Positions 17,470-25,242 of a DNA stretch of 33,278 nt are shown piece after piece (position 1 is the first letter of the stretch; each line of letters opens with the position of its first letter). The notes under the pieces are model-generated. The model searched no databases and was not told where the DNA came from. It saw only the letters and a list, made by a program, of their open reading frames with translations. The position numbers and the translations under genes are program-made. The stretch lies in the NCBI GenBank assembly GCA_034678805.1, contig JAXDBN010000213.1, forward strand, positions 1 through 33,278, in the 5' to 3' direction. This DNA is from PHAA01 sp034678805. Lineage in GTDB: Bacteria > Bacillota > Syntrophomonadia > Syntrophomonadales > Syntrophomonadaceae.

Positions 17470-17508
17470 AAAAAAAGGGGCTAGGTGATGGCCGCACAGG
17501 CCATCACC
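17470..17508 (-). terminator. Hairpin between thiolase and acyl-CoA dehydrogenase genes (attenuator or stabiliser)
   Basis: GGTGATGGCC (17484-17493) and GGCCATCACC (17499-17508) form a perfect GC-rich 10-bp stem. On the coding (minus) strand, TAGCCCC and then seven T follow. The spacer before the T-run makes it a weak or partial terminator, or an RNA-stabilising element, inside the operon. Confidence 0.6.
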
Positions 17509-17533
17509 CGCAAAATAGTGAGGGGTTAAGGGG

Positions 17534-18763
17534 TTATATTTCCCGGGTCCACAGTGATGCCATGGCGGGTCCGCCGCCTACGCATAATGAAGCGCCGCCT
17601 ACGGTTTTGCCTAATCTCTCCAGCTCGTAATACATGCTGACGATTATCCGCAGGGCAGTTGCCCCTACCGGGTGCCCCAGGCCAATACCTGAACCATTAT
17701 TGTTGATATTACCGTCCTTATCAAAAGTGCCGATATTTAGATCTATCCCGGCAGTCTCCTTGATCATTCTACCTACCCCAATAACCTGGGCTGCAAAGGC
17801 TTCGTTTATCTCCCAGTACTCAATATCTTCATATTTCATGCCTGCTTCTTTGAGGCACTTGGGTATTGCTACCGCTGGGCCAAGGCCCATCACCCTAGCA
17901 TCTACGCCTTCAGAACATACATTTATTAATTTCATTAATGGCTTAATGCCAAGTTCTTCAGCTTTTTTCTTGGTCATCATAACTACAGCCGCCGAGGCGT
18001 CATTGATTCCGGAAGCGTTGGCAGCGGTTACCACCCCGCCCTTCTTGAAAGCGGCCGGTAGTTTTGCCATTGTTTCAAGACTTGCTCCACGGATGGGGTG
18101 CTCATCATTTTCGAACAAGAATTCTTTTTTGCCCTTCTTTACCATGACTGGTACGATTTCTCTCTTGAAGCGGCCTTCATCAACCGCCCTTACTGCGCGC
18201 TGGTGACTCAGCAGAGCCAGCTCATCGCATTCTTCTCTGGTAATTCCATATTGTTCGGCAATATTTTCAGCTGTATTTCCCATGTGACCACCAGCTAGAG
18301 TACAGACTAATCCATCAGCCAGCATGGCATCCTGGGCTTTGGAATCCCCCATCCGGGCTCCCCATCTGAAGCTCTGCAGCAAGTACGGAATGTTGCTCAT
18401 ACTTTCAGTTCCTACTACCAGGGCGATATCATTTTTTCCTAACATTAATTTCATTGCAGCCATTTCCATTGCTCTCATCCCGGAAGCACAGTTCTGGTTA
18501 ACCATGCTGGCGCTGGATTCAACAGACATACCTAACTGCTGAGAAATGATGCGGGCTGGCAGGGAACCGTTGCCATGATGCAAACACATACCCAAAACAA
18601 TTTCGTCAATTTGTTTCATATCAATACCGGCACGATTAACTGCTTCCGTAGCAGCAATTTTGCTTAAATCATTGGCGCGCAATCCGGCCAATGAACCGTT
18701 GTAGGTACCGATCGGGGTACGGCACGCGCTGACTACTACAACTTCGTTTAGTTCTTTTGCCAT
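17534..18763 (-). CDS. Acetyl-CoA acetyltransferase (thiolase)
   Basis: A 409-residue thiolase. Catalytic Cys92 is in NQNCASGMRAM, His364 in GLGHPVGATA and the second Cys, Cys394, in CVGGGPAMA, so the enzyme looks active. In this operon it would cleave acetoacetyl-CoA with CoA to two acetyl-CoA, the last step of butyrate oxidation; the reverse condensation is chemically possible. The ATG at 18763 is chosen because AGGAGATATAAA precedes it; an upstream in-frame extension (MRKRRYK) would cover that site. It lies 53 bases after the CoA-transferase gene. Confidence 0.95.
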   Translation of the reverse strand: MAKELNEVVVVSACRTPIGTYNGSLAGLRANDLSKIAATEAVNRAGIDMKQIDEIVLGMCLHHGNGSLPARIISQQLGMSVESSASMVNQNCASGMRAMEMAAMKLMLGKNDIALVVGTESMSNIPYLLQSFRWGARMGDSKAQDAMLADGLVCTLAGGHMGNTAENIAEQYGITREECDELALLSHQRAVRAVDEGRFKREIVPVMVKKGKKEFLFENDEHPIRGASLETMAKLPAAFKKGGVVTAANASGINDASAAVVMMTKKKAEELGIKPLMKLINVCSEGVDARVMGLGPAVAIPKCLKEAGMKYEDIEYWEINEAFAAQVIGVGRMIKETAGIDLNIGTFDKDGNINNNGSGIGLGHPVGATALRIIVSMYYELERLGKTVGGASLCVGGGPAMASLWTREI

Positions 18764-18816
18764 TTTATATCTCCTCTTTCTCAAAATTAAATGCTATCAC
18801 GGCTAAACCAGGCTAT

Positions 18817-20160
18817 TTATTCGATTTTGTTAGAACGGACCCAGATAAAGTTCTTATCAGCTTCCTTGATAAGATCATCACGCAGATCAGGATGAGCCAA
18901 ATTAATGAGGGACTCGGCTCTTTCCCATGTGCTCTTGGCTTTCAGATTAGTTATTCCGTATTCGGTAACCACGAAATAGTTTATGCTGCGTGGCACCGTC
19001 ACTGTAGCTCCATCTGTTAAAGTAGGAACTATACGTGACTTTAGATTACCATCCTTGTCCTTGTAGGTGGAGGTCAGACAAACCAGACCTTTGCCGCCTT
19101 TGGATTTGTAAGAACCATAGATGAAATCCAGCTGCCCGCCGGTTCCGGAAATATGGCGGACTCCAGAGGACTCCGAACATACCTGCCCAAAAAGATCTAC
19201 TTCTACAGCATTGTTTATACAAACCATGTTATCTTGTTTACATATGACATCTGGATCGTTGGTATAATCGACTGGGAATATTGCACAAATCGGATTTTCA
19301 TCCAGGAAGTTATATAGCTTGTCTGTTCCCATGGCGAAGGTATATACCATCTTGCCCCGGTCCAACTGTTTCTTCAGATTGGTAATACGGCCGGCCTCGT
19401 ACATATCAACAAAAGAATCGACCAGCATCTCAGTATGAACACCCAGGTCCTTTAAATCGGACTGGGCAATCATAGCTCCTACTGCATTGGGCATAGCGCC
19501 AATTCCTAGCTGCAAGCAGTCTCCATCTTTAATCTGATCAAGAATTATTGATGCAATCTGCTTGTCAGTATCAGAAATCGGAAGCTCTGGCAGGTTAATC
19601 ATAGGCTTGTTGGTGCCTTCGACAAAATAGTCTATCTCCGAGACATGTAATGTCTCCCGTAATCCTCCAAGACAGCGCGGCACCTTTTCATTTACCTCGG
19701 CTATTACTATTTTGGCGGCATCGCAAAAGGCATGGGTAATTGAATTGGATGTTCCCAGGTTTACAAAGCCATGTTTGTCAGGGGGTGTAACCTTAATTAA
19801 AGCCACATCCACCGGAACATAGCCACGTTCGTAAAAGCTTGGTCCCTCATGATAAGTAAGGGAAATATAATTGCACATGTTTTTATCGTGTAATTTACGA
19901 CTGGCTCCACTAAAATGCCAGTCATTATAGATAAAGTGTTTTCTTTCCGGGTCATTTACTACAGTTTGGGGAGGGAACGGGCAGGTAACAGTTCTTATTT
20001 GAACTGCCTGCAGTTCATCCTTGCGCTTAGCCAGGGCTGCATCCAAATCCATAGAATTCATTACGAATTCGCCATAATGAACCAGATCTCCGGATTTGAC
20101 AACCTTTACCGCGTCATCGGCTGTGACCAGCTTGCTCGTATATTCTTTTCTAAAATCCAC
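18817..20160 (-). CDS. Acetyl-CoA hydrolase/CoA-transferase family enzyme
   Basis: A 447-residue protein of the acetyl-CoA hydrolase/transferase family, most like 4-hydroxybutyrate and butyryl-CoA:acetate CoA-transferases. Visible marks are the N-terminal GDLVHYGEF loop, LGIGAMPNAV (218-227), VHTEM with the likely catalytic Glu244, and the GTGGQLDF motif near residue 345. The expected job is moving CoA from acetyl-CoA to butyrate, activating the substrate without spending ATP. The exact acyl specificity cannot be read from the sequence. GTG start at 20160 after AGGAGGGATACC. Third structural gene of the operon, 70 bases after crotonase. Confidence 0.9.
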   Translation of the reverse strand: MDFRKEYTSKLVTADDAVKVVKSGDLVHYGEFVMNSMDLDAALAKRKDELQAVQIRTVTCPFPPQTVVNDPERKHFIYNDWHFSGASRKLHDKNMCNYISLTYHEGPSFYERGYVPVDVALIKVTPPDKHGFVNLGTSNSITHAFCDAAKIVIAEVNEKVPRCLGGLRETLHVSEIDYFVEGTNKPMINLPELPISDTDKQIASIILDQIKDGDCLQLGIGAMPNAVGAMIAQSDLKDLGVHTEMLVDSFVDMYEAGRITNLKKQLDRGKMVYTFAMGTDKLYNFLDENPICAIFPVDYTNDPDVICKQDNMVCINNAVEVDLFGQVCSESSGVRHISGTGGQLDFIYGSYKSKGGKGLVCLTSTYKDKDGNLKSRIVPTLTDGATVTVPRSINYFVVTEYGITNLKAKSTWERAESLINLAHPDLRDDLIKEADKNFIWVRSNKIE

Positions 20161-20230
20161 TCGGTATCCCTCCTATTAATAATCAAGCCAATATACTGAA
20201 CTCCTTGTGGGGGGAATCTGAATTTTAGGT

Positions 20231-21013
20231 TTATTTGCCTTTGAAGGCAGCTTTACGTTTCTCTACAAAGGCTGTCATTCCTTCGAATTTGTCTTCGGTA
20301 GCACAACACATGCCAAACATATCGGATTCGATACTCATGGCGGTATCGATGTCTACCTGCATGCCTTTCCCAATGGCAAATTTAGCATAGCCGACGGCCA
20401 TAGGCGCTTTGGAAGCTATTTTTTTAGCCATCTTTCTAGCCTCTTCCATCAGCTGATCCTGCGGGTAAACATGATTTACCAGCCCTAACCGATAAGCTTC
20501 GTCAGCTTTCACGTTGTCGGCAGTATAGGTTAGTTCCTTGGCGCGGCCCTCACCAATTAAACGAGGCAGGCGCTGGGTTCCACCAAACCCAGGTATAATG
20601 CCCAACCCAACTTCGGGTTGACCAAATAATGCATTTTCAGCAGCCAGTCTTATATCGCAGGCCATAGCCAGCTCGCATCCACCGCCCAGCGCAAATCCGT
20701 TTACCGCCGCTATTACTGGTTTTTCCAGCAACTCAATTTGCCGGAATACCTTCTCGCCAACATCGGAGAAAAAACGGCCTTCAGCCGGTGATAGTGGCAA
20801 CATAAACGTAATATCGGCTCCGGCTACAAAGGACTTATCGCCGCTGCCCGTAACGATTACAACTTTTATACTGGGATCCGCTTTTATGTCCTTAACCGCT
20901 GCCTCTATTTCGAAAAGAGTATCACCATTAAGGGCATTTAAAGCTTTAGGCCGGTTAATAGTTAAAACTGCCAAGTAGTCTTCTTTTTCCAAAATAATGT
21001 TCTGAAATTCCAA
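20231..21013 (-). CDS. crt: Enoyl-CoA hydratase (crotonase)
   Basis: A 260-residue crotonase-fold enzyme with the oxyanion-hole segments AGADI (64-68) and GFALGGGCELAMACD (107-120). The two catalytic Glu are Glu114 (GGCELA) and Glu134 (GQPEVGLGIIPGFGG). It hydrates crotonyl-CoA to 3-hydroxybutyryl-CoA. The start is a TTG at 21013, with GGGAGG seven bases upstream; no in-frame ATG is nearby. It lies 45 bases after the dehydrogenase gene in the same transcript. Confidence 0.95.
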   Translation of the reverse strand: MEFQNIILEKEDYLAVLTINRPKALNALNGDTLFEIEAAVKDIKADPSIKVVIVTGSGDKSFVAGADITFMLPLSPAEGRFFSDVGEKVFRQIELLEKPVIAAVNGFALGGGCELAMACDIRLAAENALFGQPEVGLGIIPGFGGTQRLPRLIGEGRAKELTYTADNVKADEAYRLGLVNHVYPQDQLMEEARKMAKKIASKAPMAVGYAKFAIGKGMQVDIDTAMSIESDMFGMCCATEDKFEGMTAFVEKRKAAFKGK

Positions 21014-21058
21014 TATTGTGCCTCCCTTCAGAAATTATCGTAGATACTCCATACGATT

Positions 21059-21913
21059 CTATTTACTGTAGTCGTAGAAGCCTTTGCCAGTCTTCATCCC
21101 CAGATGGCCAGCCCGAACTTTTTGCCGGAATGCTAAGGAAGCCCGATATTTGGAATCGCCGAATTCCTTTGTAAAATATTCGCAAATAGCCAGGACTATA
21201 TCGATGCCTACCAGGTCAGCCAAAGCTAAGGGGCCCATGGGCATGCCTGCGCCTAATTTCATGGCCTTGTCAATTTCAGCTGCAGAAGCTGTACCTTCCT
21301 GGAAAACAAAGCCAGCCTCATTAATGTAGGGAACCAGAATTCGGTTGACAATAAAGCCCGGCACTTCTTTTGCAACTACCGGCTCTTTACCAATCTTTTG
21401 ACTCATTTCTACGGTGGCTGCTACTACGTCTGCGGTAGTCTCCGATCCGGGAATTACCTCCACTAATTTCATTACTGGAACCGGATTGAAGAAATGCATG
21501 CCTACCACTTTGTCGGGACGATTGGTAGCTGCCGCTATTTCGGTGATGCTCAAAGCAGAGGTATTAGTGGCCAAAATGGCTTCGGCTTTACAAATCTCTC
21601 CTAACTGGGCATGAACTTTCTTTTTGATATCTATGTTTTCAATTATGGCTTCGATAATAATGTCACAGTCTTTTAATTGAGCGGTATCGGAGCCAGTGAC
21701 TAACTGACTGCTAAATTTGGCAACATCATCAGCGGTCTTTTTACCCTTCTCAACGGCTTTGGCCCAGGCCTTGTTCAGGCTTTTAACGGCCTTATCCACA
21801 ACCTCGGGAACAACATCAACCAAAACTACATCGAAACCTGCTTCAACACTCACCTGGGCAATCCCGGCTCCCATGGTTCCGGCGCCCAATACTCCGATCT
21901 TACTGATTGCCAA
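21059..21913 (-). CDS. hbd: 3-hydroxybutyryl-CoA dehydrogenase
   Basis: The protein is 284 residues, the usual length for the family (about 282). It has the NAD-binding GAGTMGAGIAQ loop at residues 10-20, catalytic His140 in VGMHFFNPVPVM, and the ATNTSALSI and PGFIVNR family blocks. It oxidises 3-hydroxybutyryl-CoA to acetoacetyl-CoA. I place the start at the TTG at 21913, eight bases after AAGGAGG, because the nucleotide-binding strand then begins at once (AISKIGVLGAG). An upstream TTG at 21931 overlaps the ribosome-binding site. It is the first structural gene after the sigma-54 promoter at 22007-22022, with a leader of about 80 bases. Confidence 0.95.
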   Translation of the reverse strand: MAISKIGVLGAGTMGAGIAQVSVEAGFDVVLVDVVPEVVDKAVKSLNKAWAKAVEKGKKTADDVAKFSSQLVTGSDTAQLKDCDIIIEAIIENIDIKKKVHAQLGEICKAEAILATNTSALSITEIAAATNRPDKVVGMHFFNPVPVMKLVEVIPGSETTADVVAATVEMSQKIGKEPVVAKEVPGFIVNRILVPYINEAGFVFQEGTASAAEIDKAMKLGAGMPMGPLALADLVGIDIVLAICEYFTKEFGDSKYRASLAFRQKVRAGHLGMKTGKGFYDYSK

Positions 21914-22006
21914 TCTACTCTCCTCCTTCAAATTATATGTTTTTCAGGTTGATGAACTGCTTTTCTCTCAAACCCACCCCCCATTCAAAATCCTGAATAT
22001 ATATAC

Positions 22007-22022
22007 AGCAAAATATATGCCA
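22007..22022 (-). promoter_or_regulatory. Sigma-54 (-24/-12) promoter of the beta-oxidation operon
   Basis: The minus strand reads TGGCATATATTTTGCT, close to the RpoN consensus TGGCAC-N5-TTGCA, with the required GG-N10-GC spacing (GG at 22021-22020, GC at 22009-22008). It points toward hbd, predicting a transcript start near 21996. A sigma-54 activator gene lies just upstream in the same direction, which makes a chance match unlikely. Confidence 0.8.
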
Positions 22023-22076
22023 GTCCCAAAGAAATATTACCTAAATGCCTATTTGCCTGCTCTTCTGGATTCTTGG

Positions 22077-22107
22077 CAATATATTGTGCTTGTATATACA
22101 ATCGCAA
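22077..22107. promoter_or_regulatory. Dyads, candidate enhancer (UAS) for the sigma-54 activator
   Basis: TTGTATATACAA (22090-22101) is a perfect palindrome and extends to an imperfect 24-bp dyad at 22084-22107 (TTGTGC on one side, TCGCAA on the other; two mismatched pairs). A second perfect palindrome, CAATATATTG, lies at 22077-22086. They sit about 55-90 bp upstream of the -24 element, the normal range for enhancer sites of Fis-type activators. A third dyad, AAGCGA/TCGCTT, is at 22118-22134. Confidence 0.5.
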
Positions 22108-22138
22108 GGGTTGCAAAAAGCGACTAATTCGCTTAATG

Positions 22139-22175
22139 AAAAAATAAAAAGGGTTGCATTTTGCAACCCTTTTTG
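22139..22175 (-). terminator. Terminator of the sigma-54 activator gene
   Basis: AAAAAGGGTTGCA and TGCAACCCTTTTT form a 13-bp stem with a 3-4 base loop. On the minus strand the stem is followed by ATTTTTT. It insulates the activator gene from the sigma-54 promoter of the operon. The 130 bases between it and the activator stop contain no gene. Confidence 0.88.
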
Positions 22176-22304
22176 TTCAAAGCCATCAAAAATTTAGCAT
22201 ACACCAAATCCACAGATATTATTATGTAACCACGGTATTTTTTTATAGTATTTGTTATACAGATTCAATATCAAAAAGCTCTAAAACACTAAGCTTATTA
22301 TTAC

Positions 22305-23732
22305 CTAGAGGTTAAAACCTTGTATAGCTTGATTGAGTTCTCTTTGGTCCAACAAACCGTATTTTTCAAGCTTACGGTATAAGACAGATTTGTTTATTCC
22401 CAACATTCGTGCAGCTCGTGCTTTATTGTTCCCGGCTGTAGCCAAAACCCTCTGAATAGTGGCTTTTTCAACCTGTTCTACGGCTTTATTTAAATTATCT
22501 ACCTGAATTACCATCTGCCCGGCTGAGGTTGCCAAAGCAGATAGGAATGGAAAATGCTCAGGAACCAGACATGATTCACGGTTCAAATCTGCCAGATTGA
22601 TAGCTCTCTCCAGCAAGTTTTCCAACTCTCGAACATTTCCCGGCCAATCATAACTGGTCAACAATTTCATGGTTTCAGTGGAGATTTTCTGCACCTGTGT
22701 GTGCATGCGTCGATTCAACTTGGGAACCAGGTATTTAACCAACAATGGTATATCACAACGTCTATCGCGCAATGAGGGTACGTTCAGAGTGACTACATTC
22801 AAGCGATAAAAGAGATCTTCCCGGAAATAACCCTTTTTTACCATGTCCCTTAAATCCCGGTTGGTAGCGCAAATAACCTGTACGTCTACAGCAATAGGTT
22901 TTGTTCCCCCCACCCTTTCTATCTCTCGTTCCTGCAGTACAATTAACAGCTTAGCTTGCATAGCCAGCGGCATATCCCCAATCTCGTCCAGGAATATCGT
23001 GCCCCGGTTGGCTAATTCAAATTTGCCAGGTTTGCCACCTTTGCGAGCCCCAGTAAAAGCACCTTCTTCATACCCGAATAGTTCCGATTCAAGTAAGTTA
23101 TCAGGCAAAGCCGCGCAATTAACCCGAACAAAAGGATGATCGGAACGCGGGCTGGCGGAATGAATAGCTTGGGCAAACAACTCTTTACCAGTTCCGCTTT
23201 CACCTTGGATCAGCACAGTTGAACCGGTATTTGCAGCACGCATGGCTAAGGTCTTCAAATTACGTAATTGTTCATCTAAGCCGACGATATCAGCAAAAGT
23301 ATATTTGGAACTGTAAATGCTGCTAAGAACATCCTTGTAAACGGCTAATTCACCTTCTATTTCCCTGAGCTTTTTAGACAGAATCCTAACCCCGGCGGCG
23401 TCTAGTACCAGACTTTGCCCCATCGCTCCAATCAATTCACCATCTTTATATAAAGGCATTCGGAACACAATCGTGTCGTGTTCATTAACCCGCCAATGGT
23501 CGGCTAAATGCACTTCCTTGGTCTCAAGCACCTCGGGGAGACGGGAATGAGGCGTTACATCCGTTACAGGTTTGTTAAGCACTTGTTCTTCTGTGGTCCC
23601 CAGAATTTCAAGATAGGTCTGGTTTATGATAGTAACATTACCTTCGGTATCAACCATAATTATGCCGATATACGGATTATCCAGAATCCCCTGCATGATT
23701 TCGTTGAAAGCCTGCTGTTTATTGTTATCCAT
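22305..23732 (-). CDS. Sigma-54-dependent activator with PAS domain
   Basis: A 475-residue enhancer-binding protein. A PAS domain (about 12-110, with IIMVDTEGNVTIINQTYLEILG) is followed by a short helical linker. The AAA+ domain (about 147-385) has Walker A GESGTGKE (177-184), the sigma-54 contact loop GAFTGA (224-229), Walker B IFLDEIGDM and VGGTKPI. A Fis-type helix-turn-helix is at the end (about 430-465, NNKARAARMLGINKSVLYRKL). The PAS domain suggests control by a bound ligand or redox state rather than by phosphorylation. It sits directly upstream of the beta-oxidation genes, behind a sigma-54 promoter, and is almost certainly their regulator. ATG at 23732 after GAGGGGAGG. Confidence 0.95.
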   Translation of the reverse strand: MDNNKQQAFNEIMQGILDNPYIGIIMVDTEGNVTIINQTYLEILGTTEEQVLNKPVTDVTPHSRLPEVLETKEVHLADHWRVNEHDTIVFRMPLYKDGELIGAMGQSLVLDAAGVRILSKKLREIEGELAVYKDVLSSIYSSKYTFADIVGLDEQLRNLKTLAMRAANTGSTVLIQGESGTGKELFAQAIHSASPRSDHPFVRVNCAALPDNLLESELFGYEEGAFTGARKGGKPGKFELANRGTIFLDEIGDMPLAMQAKLLIVLQEREIERVGGTKPIAVDVQVICATNRDLRDMVKKGYFREDLFYRLNVVTLNVPSLRDRRCDIPLLVKYLVPKLNRRMHTQVQKISTETMKLLTSYDWPGNVRELENLLERAINLADLNRESCLVPEHFPFLSALATSAGQMVIQVDNLNKAVEQVEKATIQRVLATAGNNKARAARMLGINKSVLYRKLEKYGLLDQRELNQAIQGFNL

Positions 23733-23772
23733 TCCTGACCTCCCCTCAAATTGATGCCCCTCAACATGTTTA

Positions 23773-23811
23773 GACCAATCCAGTATTGACTGGCCGGTCT
23801 TTTTTCTTTTT
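23773..23811 (+). terminator. Plus-strand terminator-like hairpin upstream of the activator gene
   Basis: GACC (23773-23776) pairs with GGTC (23796-23799), and CCAGT (23780-23784) with ACTGG (23789-23793). This is followed by TTTTTTCTTTTT. The T-run is on the + strand, but no + strand gene lies upstream. It would stop antisense transcripts coming from the activator gene, or be a regulatory dyad of the activator promoter. Confidence 0.45.
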
Positions 23812-23869
23812 ATATTTTAATTGATTGGTGACCAATTTGACAAAGCGTACAACATTTAAATTTTCTATT

Positions 23870-24313
23870 CTAATCCATAAAAAGGATTCGAGCGCCAATT
23901 GCTAATAGTGCAACCCCAATGACATCCCGATAATGAAAAGAGTATTGCTTCATTCCAAAAGCTCCGGTGCAATCGATCATGAGCGCGGTTAGTAGTTGGG
24001 CTGTTACAATGGCGGTGGTGGCGTTGCCCACCCCCACCTGGGACATTGCTCTGACTACCGCATATATTATTACCACATTTAATATTCCGCCTAAATAACT
24101 GTACCAGGGTACCTCGGTGATTTTGTTAAGATTTCCGAAACCAACCCCCAACACCACTATGATCAGTAGTGATGCCAGCGCTCCAATCATATGGACCACC
24201 AGCGTCGATTCCCAAGTTCCGACAATCTTACCGAGAGCAGTGTTGACAGTTCCCTGCAGAGCCATAGCTGCCCCTGATAGAGCAGCTACTGATAGATAGA
24301 TAAAATTGGGCAT
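23870..24313 (-). CDS. YdcZ/DUF606 family membrane protein
   Basis: A 147-residue protein with five predicted membrane helices matching DUF606 (YdcZ), a five-helix half-size relative of the drug/metabolite transporter superfamily. Family marks are MALQGTVNTALGKIVG near the start, GVGNATTAIVTAQLL in the middle and YRDVIGVALLAIGARIL at the end. Members work as dimers or pairs; the substrate is unknown. Start at the ATG at 24313 with GAGGAG upstream. It follows the ZIP transporter gene by 70 bases and may be cotranscribed. Confidence 0.85.
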   Translation of the reverse strand: MPNFIYLSVAALSGAAMALQGTVNTALGKIVGTWESTLVVHMIGALASLLIIVVLGVGFGNLNKITEVPWYSYLGGILNVVIIYAVVRAMSQVGVGNATTAIVTAQLLTALMIDCTGAFGMKQYSFHYRDVIGVALLAIGARILFMD

Positions 24314-24383
24314 AATTGGCCATATCTCCTCGCGTTTTATTTTATTTTCCGAATATGCGAGTCGATTTATGCGCAGAAAGATT

Positions 24384-25094
24384 TTATGCGAAGGTGGCCA
24401 CCAATATTATGATCATACCAATAATAAGTCCTTGTTTACTGCCCAGCTTATGTTTGGATCGAGCATGCGGCCATAATTGAAAAATCACCAGATAGGTCAT
24501 AATTCCAGAAGCCAAGCCTAATAGGAAGGGCATAAGAGGTGGTAAAAGGTATATAAGATAAATTCCAACAATTGTGCCTAGTGGGGTTATGAAACTTAGA
24601 ACCAGTATCTGCACAAAGATAAGCATTTTCTTCATGCCAGCCATGACCAGAGGCACAGCAATAGCCATTCCTTCTGGGATATTATGTATTCCTATTCCGA
24701 GGGCAATAACAAAACCGGTCTGGCTTTTCATTAAATCACCTAATGCTATGGCCATTCCTTCAGGAAGGTCATGCATCGCAATTCCCAACATAATAAGATA
24801 ACCTAAACCCAACAGGCTATGAGCTCCAGATTTTTTTGTAGCTATGAAGTAATCAACCACAAACATTAGAACGAATCCTATTATTATCCCGCTTACCGCT
24901 TTCCCAAAACCGCTGTAAAGCAACGCCGATGGCAACATATCGAAAATTACTACTGCCGTCATAACGCCGGCAGCTAATCCCAGAAAGAAGGCCAGGTTTT
25001 TTGGAGTCCAGCGTTTTTTAAGAAATATTAGTACAGCTCCAATGACTGTTCCCAAGCCGGCAGCTATGCTCCATTGCAGACTATGACCAAGCAC
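24384..25094 (-). CDS. ZIP family metal transporter
   Basis: A 236-residue protein with seven or eight membrane helices and the two ZIP metal-site motifs, HDLPEGMAIALG (from residue 108) and HNIPEGMAIAVP (from residue 137). This is the ZupT/GufA-like branch, which moves zinc or other divalent metals into the cytosol. The start is the GTG at 25094, seven bases after GGAGG; a TTG at 25112 precedes that site. No metal-responsive operator was recognised upstream. Followed by the DUF606 gene in the same direction. Confidence 0.9.
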   Translation of the reverse strand: MLGHSLQWSIAAGLGTVIGAVLIFLKKRWTPKNLAFFLGLAAGVMTAVVIFDMLPSALLYSGFGKAVSGIIIGFVLMFVVDYFIATKKSGAHSLLGLGYLIMLGIAMHDLPEGMAIALGDLMKSQTGFVIALGIGIHNIPEGMAIAVPLVMAGMKKMLIFVQILVLSFITPLGTIVGIYLIYLLPPLMPFLLGLASGIMTYLVIFQLWPHARSKHKLGSKQGLIIGMIIILVATFA

Positions 25095-25242
25095 TTGACC
25101 ACCTCCGTGCAATATATTCCATATCTATGTGGAGGCGGTAATGCATATTCTCTCATAAATAATTGAATATCTTTGAGATGCGTATACAGGTAATATTTTG
25201 TGTGACACTTACATATTTTTCTAGAAGAGGAGGTGCTGCATA

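Noticed and set aside
17634..18206. 190-codon open frame on the + strand
   Set aside because: It is fully antisense to thiolase; its composition is that of a mirror frame and it has no ribosome-binding site.
22074..22090. Second sigma-54-like element on the + strand (TTGGCAATATATTGTGC)
   Set aside because: The GG to GC spacing is 11 instead of 10, and it points away from the operon, toward the terminator of the activator gene.
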